DNA of 64,000 nucleotides, from the NCBI GenBank assembly GCA_027919835.1, contig JANVFP010000015.1, positions 558,001 through 622,000 on the forward strand. The letters run 5' to 3'. The notes beneath the pieces are model-generated. The model was not told where the DNA came from. It saw only the letters and a program-made list of their open reading frames with translations, and did not search any database. The stretch comes from Lentinula raphanica. Lineage: Eukaryota; Basidiomycota; Agaricomycetes; Agaricales; Omphalotaceae. Below, piece by piece: positions 1-8,986 of this stretch; the stretch's first letter is position 1, and the number at the start of each line of letters is the position of its first letter. A program made the translations under genes and the position numbers.

Positions 1-1505
1 GGTATCGATCGGTTCCAGTTCGGGTTTAATCTGCTTCGCGTTCTTGGGTGGTTTGTACGATTTTGCATAGGGAGAAAGTTGAGCGTGGAAAAGGGTTGGT
101 GCCGAAGGATTGATAGATCGCGCAAGAAGCATGAGACATTCGGTGAATATGTCGGCAGCATATCTGTGCAATGATTTCAGTGGGTGTTAGCACACAGAAA
201 GGGGCATGGATACGAACCTCAAAACGGTATGGCCATCCACACCTGTATGTTCAAAATTGATTCCAGCAGCACCATCCGAGCAGATAATAATCTGCAGCTT
301 GTCATACCAACGATTCGTGCAGGTCCCAACTTGAACGCCGTCCTCGAGCCCATAGGTTCCACACAAGAAATTGCTGCATAGTTGAGGTAGATCGTCTTTC
401 ATAGGCGGCCCATCATCAAGGCAAACGATAAACAAAGCACGGTCGACGATTTCGAGACAAGAAGCATTGTGCTTGTCGCTTGAGATCGTGGCGCGCAATT
501 TCGACCAGATCTTGCGATTTTCCGTGGACAGAACACCCATAGCTTTTTGTGCAACGTCTTTCGTAGATATAGTAGAGGCATCATCAACGATGGCTTGCAG
601 ATGTCGTATCATCTCTCTTTCAGTCAAGAGAGGCCTGTCCTCAGGATCCAGCACATCAAACCAATCTGTCAATAGATTTAGTCACAAGTTGGACAGGTTA
701 TCCAGATACGCACAGAATTGCCCACGTCGGAGAACTACGATATGATGAGAGTTCGAGTTGACTTCCATTCGACAACCTTTCTATGGAAATTCATCAAGAC
801 AGAACGACAGATTGATTGTAAAAAAGACACTTACATCAGTGGGTATCCTTGCAGCACCGAATAACCTAGTGTACTGATCCATATCGAGCGGGGTTGTGCG
901 CACGGAATCTGGTTCAAGTATCTTGGCACGCAGGTCGTGAATGAAGCCCAACGAGGCAGTTATGAGAGATGCTGCGCGAGGAAGCTGAGAGCCTCTATCC
1001 GGAGTAGGGTCATTTCTAAGTTGCAAACCTCCTGTGAGCACAAACGTTGACCCGAGATAAGGAAACTCGCATACTCGAGGACAAAGAAGGGGTTCAGAGC
1101 GAGGACTACAGGATCACTGTGTGATAGGTAGGACTCGTACCTAGCAAAATCGGTCTTTTTGAGCGTCAACCGTGCTCGAGACTGAGAGAGATTCATACCA
1201 GAATTCTTCTATGTAACTGTACGGTTTCGTGAGAAGAGAATCAACACGGCGAAGAGGATAGTTTACCTATCCCGAGTTTTAGCCCATTCTAGCAGTTTCT
1301 GTTGGATTCGTGGTCCTTCATTCTCCAGAAAGTCCTTCACGACCTGTTTCGTCTTTGAATGTTCTTCCGGATCTTGCAGACCTTCCAAAGCATTGAGATA
1401 CCGCCTACAGGTGTCTTCCAATGGAGGGACTGGGAGTTTGGGTAGCTTATTCTGTGATACGAAGGTCTGTTCTGATACGATGTCGACGTTGTTGGTGCTG
1501 AACAT
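1..1505 (-). CDS. Carnitine O-acyltransferase (acetyltransferase type), N-terminal part; runs off the left edge
   Basis: Transfers acyl groups between CoA and carnitine, moving acetyl units between peroxisome, cytosol and mitochondria. The ATG at 1505 opens an exon with the family entry motif LPKLPVPPLEDTCRRYLNAL. An 18-nt exon (1199-1216) supplies SYIEEFW, followed by YESYLSHSDPVVLALNPFF, then exons with GFIHDLRAKILEP and QYTRLFGAARIPT. The last large exon (214 to about 672) holds the catalytic-His region FEHTGVDGHTVLRF and splices (intron 164-213) to YAADIFTECLM, which continues past position 1. All joins keep phase. The motif set resembles fungal Yat1/Yat2 enzymes, but the paralogue cannot be fixed without the C-terminus. 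No N-terminal targeting peptide is obvious. Confidence 0.9.
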
Positions 1506-2655
1506 CGTGTTGTAGGATTGGATGGTGGCGGCGGGAATATAAATAAGGAATGCGGGGCGCCGACTGGCGTCATTCCAAGGAAAGCTAAGTTGGACTGGTG
1601 ACCGAGCTTTCTCGTCTCATGTGTTTTCCTCCCATGTTCCGCTGAGGATTTGATCAAGATATCAAGGGCCTTTTGAAGGCTATTTGAGGCTTAGTGCACT
1701 GGTAGTTTATCTCAGCGTTCAATCAAGCGGCGTCGGCATTCATTTTCTATATTGCGATTCAGAATCAAGGACAGTCTTCAGAAAACCAGCTTCACGCACG
1801 GACATCTATCGTCAAGACTGACTTCCCACCCTTCACTCTTCATCCCATTCAGCTTGGAGAAAACGCGTCGTGTATAAGACAGCAAAACTCGATTTTTGGC
1901 TGAATTTTGAAAGCTGGTTGCGGGGAAATAGTGTTACGTAATGGTTACTGACCCACCTCGGAGTCGGATCCTCCCGAGCCACAACTTACCCCAGACCTCC
2001 CCAGACTCAAAGTTACGGATAAGTTATCTACTATCTAGTATGCATCTAATCGTTCTTTTTCATACAAATAAGATGATTCTCAGATAGCAACTCGTTCCGA
2101 GTCGTTCCCGAATGCCCTGCATGGTTTTTGAAGCGAGCATGCTGCGCTCGACGTGTTTTTTCGGCATATCGTCAGGACTCAGTAATCACTCATTCGACGA
2201 CGCGTCGTTCAAAGTTCAAACTTCAGGAACTCTTCCGAGGACCGAGATGACATATCTCCTATGAATATGCAGAAGGCTGTTTCGGGATCCGGATGAACTT
2301 GGCTACCTTCAGTGTATTCATGGCTGATTCATGCTGCGTACTATCTCTCATTGAGACTTATCTATAGGCTGACATCAAGATAGCTACAGCGCATGGTCTG
2401 TACCTCTCTCTGTACCGGTAGTAGGTACCATTTGGATATATTGCATGGATTTGTCTCCTCGGATATCCAACCGGGATGGTCAAGGGCTCACTGGAAGTTG
2501 CAGGACGTATATCTGATCCGGATATACTAGACTTGGAAAGAATGGCTGTGAAGGCTTCAAAAGGATGGCTATAGATGACAGGAATCGACGTGGCCTTCGG
2601 AATAAGCAGCCAGATACTGGCCTCACCTGGCCTCACTTGAGTATATACATAGCCT
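1506..2655. other. Intergenic region upstream of the carnitine acyltransferase
   Basis: No convincing gene. It holds the upstream region of the leftward acyltransferase. ACGCGT boxes occur at 1863-1868 and at the centre of the 12-bp palindrome ACGACGCGTCGT (2197-2208). A 160-codon reading frame at 2358-2840 overlaps the fold-back element and lacks gene-like features. Confidence 0.6.
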
Positions 2656-2933
2656 GCACTGCATGCATGACCAAATAAGTGGTCCCAGATTATGATAAAA
2701 TTATTTTGAACTCTTGGATAATGGGAACATACTAAGTAGCACCATATATGGTAAACATAATTAGATTTTCTACCAAAAGTTGACCATAAATTTACATATC
2801 TGGTCATTTTCTGAAATATGTTTAAAATATGTTTTACCATATGTGGGGCTACTTAGGATTTTCCCATTATTCGAGAGTTCAAAATAAGTTCAACATAGTT
2901 TTGGGCCACTTATCTAGTCATGCATGCAGTGCT
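2656..2933. mobile_element. Fold-back MITE with long terminal inverted repeats
   Basis: The left end begins GCACTGCATGCATGAC and the reverse complement of the right end begins with the same 16 bases. The arms stay alignable for roughly 100-130 nt, sharing TTATTTTGAACTCT and ATAATGGGAA blocks, so nearly all of the 278 bp can fold into one hairpin. The element is AT-rich, non-coding and too short to encode a transposase, as expected of a non-autonomous DNA transposon. A target-site duplication could not be fixed by eye, because the ends contain the palindrome-like GCATGC. Confidence 0.75.
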
Positions 2934-3406
2934 GGTGCGATTTGGTCCCTTGTCTCTTGACGTGATAATACAATAGAAACTCTTAGATTGTTGGCTACAT
3001 AGAGCCTCGTTGGGTTGTCGTGGATGGCTAAGAAAACCTCGTTGTAGACTACCCTTTTCTTATATCTCTGGCCAAAGTCCTAAGAATAAAAATGAATAAA
3101 ACGGCAAGCGCGGTCTGCTGACCTCTTTGAGCAGTTGTCCGACGTTGCAATCCGTTTCCCCGGATGTTTGAGGCAGTGATGAATCAGTACGGCATTTTGT
3201 TTGCATCTCAGTCAACGGAGGTCAGCGGGTTTGATACCTTTATAACCTCGAACGTTCTTCAACTTCACTTCATCTTGTCCGGGAAGAGAAGAGAATCAGA
3301 CGCTGACACACACACACAAATTCTCTCTTGTTGTTTATTCTTCGCTTTACCTCCTACCACCATTATCTCCACCATTTCTTCAGGCCTTCAAAGGCTGTGG
3401 TCTACA
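2934..3406. other. 5' region of the PP2C gene
   Basis: No separate gene seen. The stretch 3290-3406 is CT-rich with a short CA run (about 3306-3318), typical of a basidiomycete promoter or 5' leader. An in-frame ATG at 3164 would add 81 codons of unconvincing sequence. Confidence 0.5.
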
Positions 3407-5030
3407 ATGACTACCCTCGTGGCTCCTGGCCATCCAGCTAACAGCTGGGCGTACTCTGAAGATATTCCTGGCTCTAGATGTGGTCCTGACGACGGGCCGG
3501 GTTGGCCTCGTCCATATGTCGTCCTCGAGGAAGACGAGATCTGGCGTGAATTGCGGTTCCTAGCCAAGCCTCAGAGCACACAGTTTGACGCATCAAGGGG
3601 ATGGAGAGTAGACAGTGTGAATTTTCAACCTTCACCAACGACAAAGACCCAGGACCGGTATGTTGTCAAGCAGCTGGAGATCAATGGGAGGCAGTGGTTG
3701 CTATCTGGTGTGTTTGATGGTGAGTGATGACTGTGGGGCATTTCAAAGCTTTGCTCAGAGCTGTTTCGACACCAGGTCATCTAGGAGATGTTACTGTCGA
3801 CCACGTATCCAAACATTTGCCCATCATTGTCGGTGAATTCCTCCAGCATGCATTCGACAATGACCGTTCGCGCTTGAATGATCCCGCATTCATTTCTGAT
3901 TGTTTTTCCCGTTCAATAATGGCTTTCGATGAGGCTATCGCCGGAGATGTCTTGGATCTGTTTGGAGGAATCGAGGGCCTATCCAATTACACAGATAGGC
4001 AGATCCGCGATATCATAAACCACCCAAAGAATTACCTCAAGGCACGACTGAACATGTATGGTTCCACTGCCCTTGTCGCGTTGGTGGACGATACACACGA
4101 AAATCTCTGGATCGCGAATTTGGGAGATTGTCAAGCTAGTACGTCCTTCTTACTTCAGAGCTTCAACCATTTCATTCATCCCTGACGTGTCTTTAGTTTT
4201 GGTATCCCCCAAAGGCACTGATGACTGGGATATTCAGGTATTGACGAATGCACACAACGGCGACAATGAATCCGAAGTGGAACGCGTCCGTCGTGAACAC
4301 GCCAACGAGCCGGAATGTGTGATTGACAAGCGGGTACTTGGTGCCCTTCATCCTTTCCGATGTATGTCGCGTCATTCCATTACAACTGCTTACTGATCTC
4401 ACTCTGAACCCAGCGCTCGGTGATACACCCTTCAAACAGCCGCCAGAGTTCACTCGTCGGATCCTCTACAATCTTCTTCCCGGTTTCCACGACACTTCCC
4501 CATGGGAAGAGTTTCTCGTTCGGAACCGAACCCCACCATATATTTCTGCACAACCTGATATTACCCATGTGTCTCTGAATGAGATTGGCTCACGCTCCAC
4601 CGTTTCGAACGGTGAGAGTACCAGCTCGTCTTCGTCTTCGCCATCATTACCTCGGTTCCTAATCTTGTCTTCTGACGGATTCACGGACCTTTGCAGTACC
4701 GAGGGCCAGCAACGGATCATTGCCGATTGGGCCCGCAGCGTCGTCACCATGCAGTCGGCCACGGATGATAGTGAATCGCACATCGACCGTAGCAATATCA
4801 ACAACATCCTTCCCATGTCACCTATCACGTCTTCGTTCTCACACCCGTCTATGAGCACTTCGCCTACATCTTTGCCTTCGACACCCGGGTACGAATCTCG
4901 CAATATGGCTTTGAGGCTCCTGCGACGTGCACTTGGCGGAGATGATCGAGCAAGTGTCTCCAGGGTTTTGACGCTCGACATGGACGTTGCATGGATCGAC
5001 GATACCTCCATCGTTGTTCAAACCTTGTGA
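3407..5030 (+). CDS. PP2C-family Ser/Thr phosphatase (pyruvate dehydrogenase phosphatase-like)
   Basis: A metal-dependent PPM phosphatase. Four exons: the first ends in GVFDG at 3719 and is spliced (3720-3775) to HLGD, rebuilding the FDGHxGD metal motif. The second carries YGSTALVALVDD and LWIANLGDCQA and ends at about 4138. The third ends HPFR and the fourth resumes ALGDTPFKQP, the usual RALGD motif. LSSDGFTDL and a terminal DDTSIVV supply the late metal-binding Asp positions. A Ser-rich insert (about 4615-4650) and a long loop precede the C-terminus. The arrangement resembles fungal PDP-type phosphatases that dephosphorylate pyruvate dehydrogenase E1 alpha, but no clear mitochondrial presequence follows ATG 3407. 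I chose this start because the upstream in-frame extension from 3164 looks like leader. Confidence 0.88.
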
Positions 5031-5761
5031 CGCTCTCAAATTCGCATCCGATTTTGTTCAGTCCTAATTCATCTCGGTGTCAGATAATCGTGAATGTGTA
5101 TATCTTTCTGTTATCGTTTGTAAATGCTCTCATTGTTTTGATTCTAGTTGTTACCATATGGCATCATACCCGTAATTCGTCACTAACATTCAAACTTAAT
5201 CATCGTTGTACAGCCATCTCAACTTTTCAAGCCCTTATCTGTATATACCCATGTATGATAGTTCCATAGGTTACATAGTATGGATTATATATCAAGGTGT
5301 TCAACTCGTTAACGTTCTGAGTTCTCAGAATTTACCTTGGATAGCGGCATCACTGGGACTTGTGATCAGAATGAGGTCAAGAATCAAGTTAGACCTGCCT
5401 AGCCAGTAGCCATCCTATGGTTCACAGAAAAGAGTGCTAGTGAACTCCTGTACTAATAACCTGCAGGTAAATTCTTAGCCAACCAGTGCGAGAGCCATGA
5501 AACAACATTGTCGTGTACAGTATACAATGAGTACTGTACAAGATATTTACATAAAATGGCAACCTAAGCTCAAGTACAAGTCCAAGTCCAAGATGATTGA
5601 AGTACAATGATGAAAATGTCCAATTTTTGTCGTAAAAAGAGTCCGCTCGTCAACGATGTCCAAAACAATGGCCGTGCTATATAGACACATAGCATGATCA
5701 AGACATCCTCCAAGAATATGAGAGGCATTAATTGGCTTACCATTGTCACAACAAGACAAGA
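5031..5761. other. Convergent intergenic region between PP2C and cerato-platanin
   Basis: The 3' flanks of two convergent genes; no further gene recognised. It contains a small inverted repeat (5515-5539), and AAGTCC/AAGTAC-type short repeats near 5570-5590. Confidence 0.6.
5515..5539. repeat. 8-bp inverted repeat, hairpin-forming
   Basis: GTACAGTA and TACTGTAC are perfect complements separated by 9 nt. It lies in the 3' flank of the cerato-platanin gene, where it could affect 3'-end formation, but function is only inferred. Confidence 0.4.
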
Positions 5762-6196
5762 TCAGGGCAAGCCACAAGCAGATTTCGCCACTTGGGTCGC
5801 GGTAACTTGTACAGCACCGAATTGTACCGCGTTTCCATTCGTCAACGTATTCATGGCCTCCTCAGAGAGGTTGATCAACCCCGACCCAGCATGGTCAACA
5901 GCAATTGCGTTGAGCGTCTTCGTGGCACCGTTCGAATTGGTGTAGGAAATCTGCCAGCATGTACCGCATTCGGGGGAGTTCCATCCCGTCACGGCACCAA
6001 AGGCGCCGATGTTGGGGAATGTAGGAAGGGAGTTGAACGTGGTAAATCCTTGGGTCAGAAGGCCATTGGCACCGTCCGAACAAGCAACTACGGCCAAAGA
6101 TTCGCTGCCTTGGTCATAGATAGGGTCGTACTGCAGAGTATCAGCAGCAACGAAGGCAGCAGCAAAAGCGGGGACGAGGATGGAGAAGAACTTCAT
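5762..6196 (-). CDS. Cerato-platanin family secreted protein
   Basis: A small secreted, surface-active fungal protein of the cerato-platanin family (expansin-like double-psi barrel fold), involved in hyphal wall remodelling and host or environment interactions. The 144-residue single-exon ORF starts with a signal peptide (about residues 1-18, MKFFSILVPAFAAAFVAA), then YDPIYDQGSESLAVVACSDG, then GWNSPECGTCWQISY and a final KSACGL. The four mature cysteines (ACSDG, ECGTCW, SACG) are the canonical two-disulfide set, and length matches the family. A strong TATA box lies about 70 bp upstream, fitting high expression. Confidence 0.97.
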   Translation of the reverse strand: MKFFSILVPAFAAAFVAADTLQYDPIYDQGSESLAVVACSDGANGLLTQGFTTFNSLPTFPNIGAFGAVTGWNSPECGTCWQISYTNSNGATKTLNAIAVDHAGSGLINLSEEAMNTLTNGNAVQFGAVQVTATQVAKSACGLP

Positions 6197-6741
6197 GGTA
6201 GAGATGTTAGGGGATCTGTAAAATCACTAAGGATTCTGAGAATTATGGTCTATCGTTGCCCTCTTTTATAGTAAGAGGATTTCACCTCACCCGACGACAT
6301 CGTGATTTGCGAGGGAAAAATTCTAGACTCGACGAGATCAGACATTCAATTTGGCTTTCTTCAGCCTTTCGCCTACCTAAATCGCACAAAGGACTTAGGA
6401 CAACGTTCCCCGCCGAGAAATAACAGCCAAAACGGCGAAAAATGACCTTGATGGAAGTATTGATCCTACCCTCACGGTAAAATTTGAGCGAAAGCTGGGC
6501 ACGAATCGAACGGTCAGACGAGAACTATCCAGAACAATATGTCACAAGACCATGGTTATTACAGACCGCTATCGAATGGATAAGCCTGGATAGACATGAT
6601 GATCCAGGGTGCAGTCTGGTGCAGTGTTACAGAGAAGGAACGTCGTTCATTGATTCATGATGTCTACATCTTGGGAAACATCAGCCGACTAGTCAGGTGA
6701 ACCAGAGTCGGGACAGACTGACCTATAAGTTACAGTAAAGT
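6197..6741. other. Upstream region of cerato-platanin and 3' flank of the carboxypeptidase
   Basis: No gene seen apart from the TATA box noted separately. This holds the promoter of the leftward cerato-platanin and the short 3' flank of the carboxypeptidase, whose stop is at 6742-6744. Confidence 0.6.
6263..6270 (-). promoter_or_regulatory. TATA box of the cerato-platanin gene
   Basis: TATAAAAG on the minus strand, about 67-74 bp before the start codon at 6196. This is a near-consensus TATA element at a sensible distance for a highly expressed single-exon gene. Confidence 0.7.
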
Positions 6742-8800
6742 TCAGTCCAAAGACAAAGGGGAATCCAAAATCCATCTCGTTATCAAGTCCTGATCAGAAG
6801 AAGCGAAGAAAGCTCAGTCATTGGATTTCAGAACGGGTAAGGTAAGGGTGTGCTTACAAGTGCCGCCTCGGGCTGATCATATGGAACCATGTGTCTAAGA
6901 GAAAGTCAGACGTCCGGAACTTGAATCATGTAGATATGGAAATGCGCACCCTGCTTCGTGGACTGTTACGAAGGTGATGTTTCCAGCACCAAATCCACCA
7001 CGGCCCGCAGAGCGAACTGTCCCAGCTAATACCCCTCCTTCCATTGTCACCCACGGAATCGACTGTGCTAGAGCGAACTCATCGTGGAATTTAGTATCTA
7101 GCTGCTCGACCCAGCGTTCATTGCCAATGAAATTGCACATCATATCTGAAGGCATGAATCAGCGCATGTCCAAGGTGAATATGAAGGAACAGAACTATGT
7201 ACCAGCATTTCCAGCGTAAACCAACAATCGAATTCCGTCATTAATTAGATCAGGGAGAAGAATCGCGCTGTTGTGAGCACCGTCTCCTTGCCTGGCAAAT
7301 GCCTGGTTGACTTCCATGTTGCAAGCTTCGAATTCGATAGACGGGTTGGCGCCAAGGTTGACTTTGTTCTTTGGATCATTCATCCATGTTGCAACATGGT
7401 CCATCTCTCGATAACACAGTTCTCCATCCTTCGCACGATCGCATTTTCGACGCACATCGTACGGGTTGAGTCCGAGCTCTACATGGCAACGCTCAATCTG
7501 CGACGTGATAGTAGAACAGAGCCAAACTTACGCATGAGAGGTCCGAACAGTTGTGAGTTGCAATACAAGAGTGCAGGAACACATGTAAGTCGGGAATTAA
7601 AAGAATAGCAAGAGCTGATCAGCCTAAACAGATAGTCAGTATGCTATACTATAGCATGGACAAAGTATTAAACTAGCCTCTGGCAGGTGGGAATCTTCGT
7701 CCTCAATGCTTCACACTGAGGCCCACTAGGGTCGTCGTAAACGGCATAAGGACCCTCGCAAGCCCAATCAGCGACTGAGCCCATCTGGACGTAGGGGTTT
7801 GTGAGCCCATTGGCCAGAATCACAGAGGCAAGATTGATCATCTTGAGCTGCGAAGAACCGGGAGCGGCCAGAGATAGTTCTTTGTTCTGCTTGTAGATGA
7901 CGTTCGCGATGTTTGGCGCGTAAGTACCACCATAACTCTCCGCAGCAAGATGAAACGGAAGGTTAGAGTATTCGGGGAACCTGGTAAAGAAGAGCTCGAG
8001 GAAAGCATAGACGTCTTTTCCGGCCACAGGACTAGTGTCTACGATGTTTCCGTTCGAGCTGTAAGAGTAGCCAACTTCGACAGGCTGGTCGAGGAAGATG
8101 ATATTGGCGTGGGTGTTCCAGCTGTGAGGGTTTACAGTAGTGTTCTTGCCTTCTTCACTGATACGACAAGGGCCGAGTTCAAAAAGCAAGCCAGTTGAGG
8201 AACTGCAACCTAAATATGGAGTAAGTCCTATTCATGTTTCTAGGTAGGTGGAAGAAAACAAACCTGGTCCTCCATTCAACCACATTATCAGAGGTGCATC
8301 TTTCGGGGAATTCCTAGCTTCAAAGAACCTGCAGTTGGGTTGCATCATTACTGTAAGACTTCATGCAATGGCAGCGGAGCACCACAACTTACCAGAAGAA
8401 GAGGTGTTTGTCGTCCTGTATATCTAAATATCCTGAGTATTGCTTGACGTCCGGGTCGCACAAGGAAGGCTCTGTGACTCGTAGTTGGTGTGAGCCAAAG
8501 CTGGGATGCATTACAAGCTCATCTGGGATACCATTCAATAAAGGTACTGTTATTGGCACAAGATGGCGTACAGAGCAAGTCATTCTGTTTGATATATTCC
8601 TTTCCATCGTGTATCCAGTTCTGCATGTTATTCTTGCCCTTGAGTATGGCCTTCTTGGAATCGCTCAGAAAGTGGTCGACGATGTTCTTCACTGGTGTTT
8701 GATCGAATGAGAATTGGCCATTGCTGAAGACTACCTGTTCGGTAGCAGCAGATAGCGCGCAGGGGAGAGGCAGTAAGGATAACAACCAAGCACTCCTCAT
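6742..8800 (-). CDS. Secreted/vacuolar serine carboxypeptidase (S10 family)
   Basis: A carboxypeptidase Y-like enzyme that removes C-terminal residues at acid pH. The start at 8800 gives a signal peptide ([18 protein letters not shown]) followed by a propeptide-like segment. The oxyanion motif WLNGGPGCSSS, nucleophile motif [11 protein letters not shown] and Asp context [14 protein letters not shown] are all present. The Asp codon is split by the intron before the exon ending about 7145. The obvious reading frame ends VHEAGCAF, apparently lacking the catalytic His, but an intron joins VHEAG to [12 protein letters not shown] (exon 6858-6894). A last exon (6742-6789) encodes [15 protein letters not shown] and a stop. 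The catalytic triad is therefore complete. Confidence 0.93.
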
Positions 8801-8986
8801 GGTCGTAGCTGTGAAGAACGCGTCGCGACCGTCCCCAAAATGGTAATCATCTCATGCCGGCCGGCGGCTTCCGATAAGATCACGTCGTCTCATCTTGTGA
8901 CGAACGCGGAGTGTCACAGAACGTGACACGACGCGCTTCCTCTCACTCTTCACTCCCATTTGATTTTTCATTAGACATTCGATATT
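8801..8986. promoter_or_regulatory. Divergent promoter between the carboxypeptidase and CTF4 genes
   Basis: A 186-bp gap between divergent start codons. It contains ACGCGT (8818-8823) inside GAACGCGTCGC, the consensus of MBF-bound MluI boxes that drive G1/S genes in fungi. Further ACGCG cores lie near 8905 and 8930, and a perfect 7-bp inverted repeat, GTGTCAC and GTGACAC, at 8911-8929. MBF regulation of Ctf4 is inferred by analogy with yeasts. Confidence 0.5.

Noticed and set aside
2358..2840. 160-codon reading frame on the minus strand
   Set aside because: It runs through the fold-back MITE and has no family similarity; an incidental open frame in AT-rich repeat sequence.
3164..3406. PP2C start at ATG 3164
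   Set aside because: The added segment is CT-rich leader-like sequence with low-complexity CA repeats and no conserved protein signal, though it cannot be excluded.
4466..5011. 181-codon antisense ORF opposite the PP2C exon
   Set aside because: Shadow frame of a well-supported coding exon with clear motifs.
6895..7155. Serine carboxypeptidase lacking its catalytic His (VHEAGCAF)
   Set aside because: The CAF residues are intron read-through; a canonical intron restores [12 protein letters not shown].
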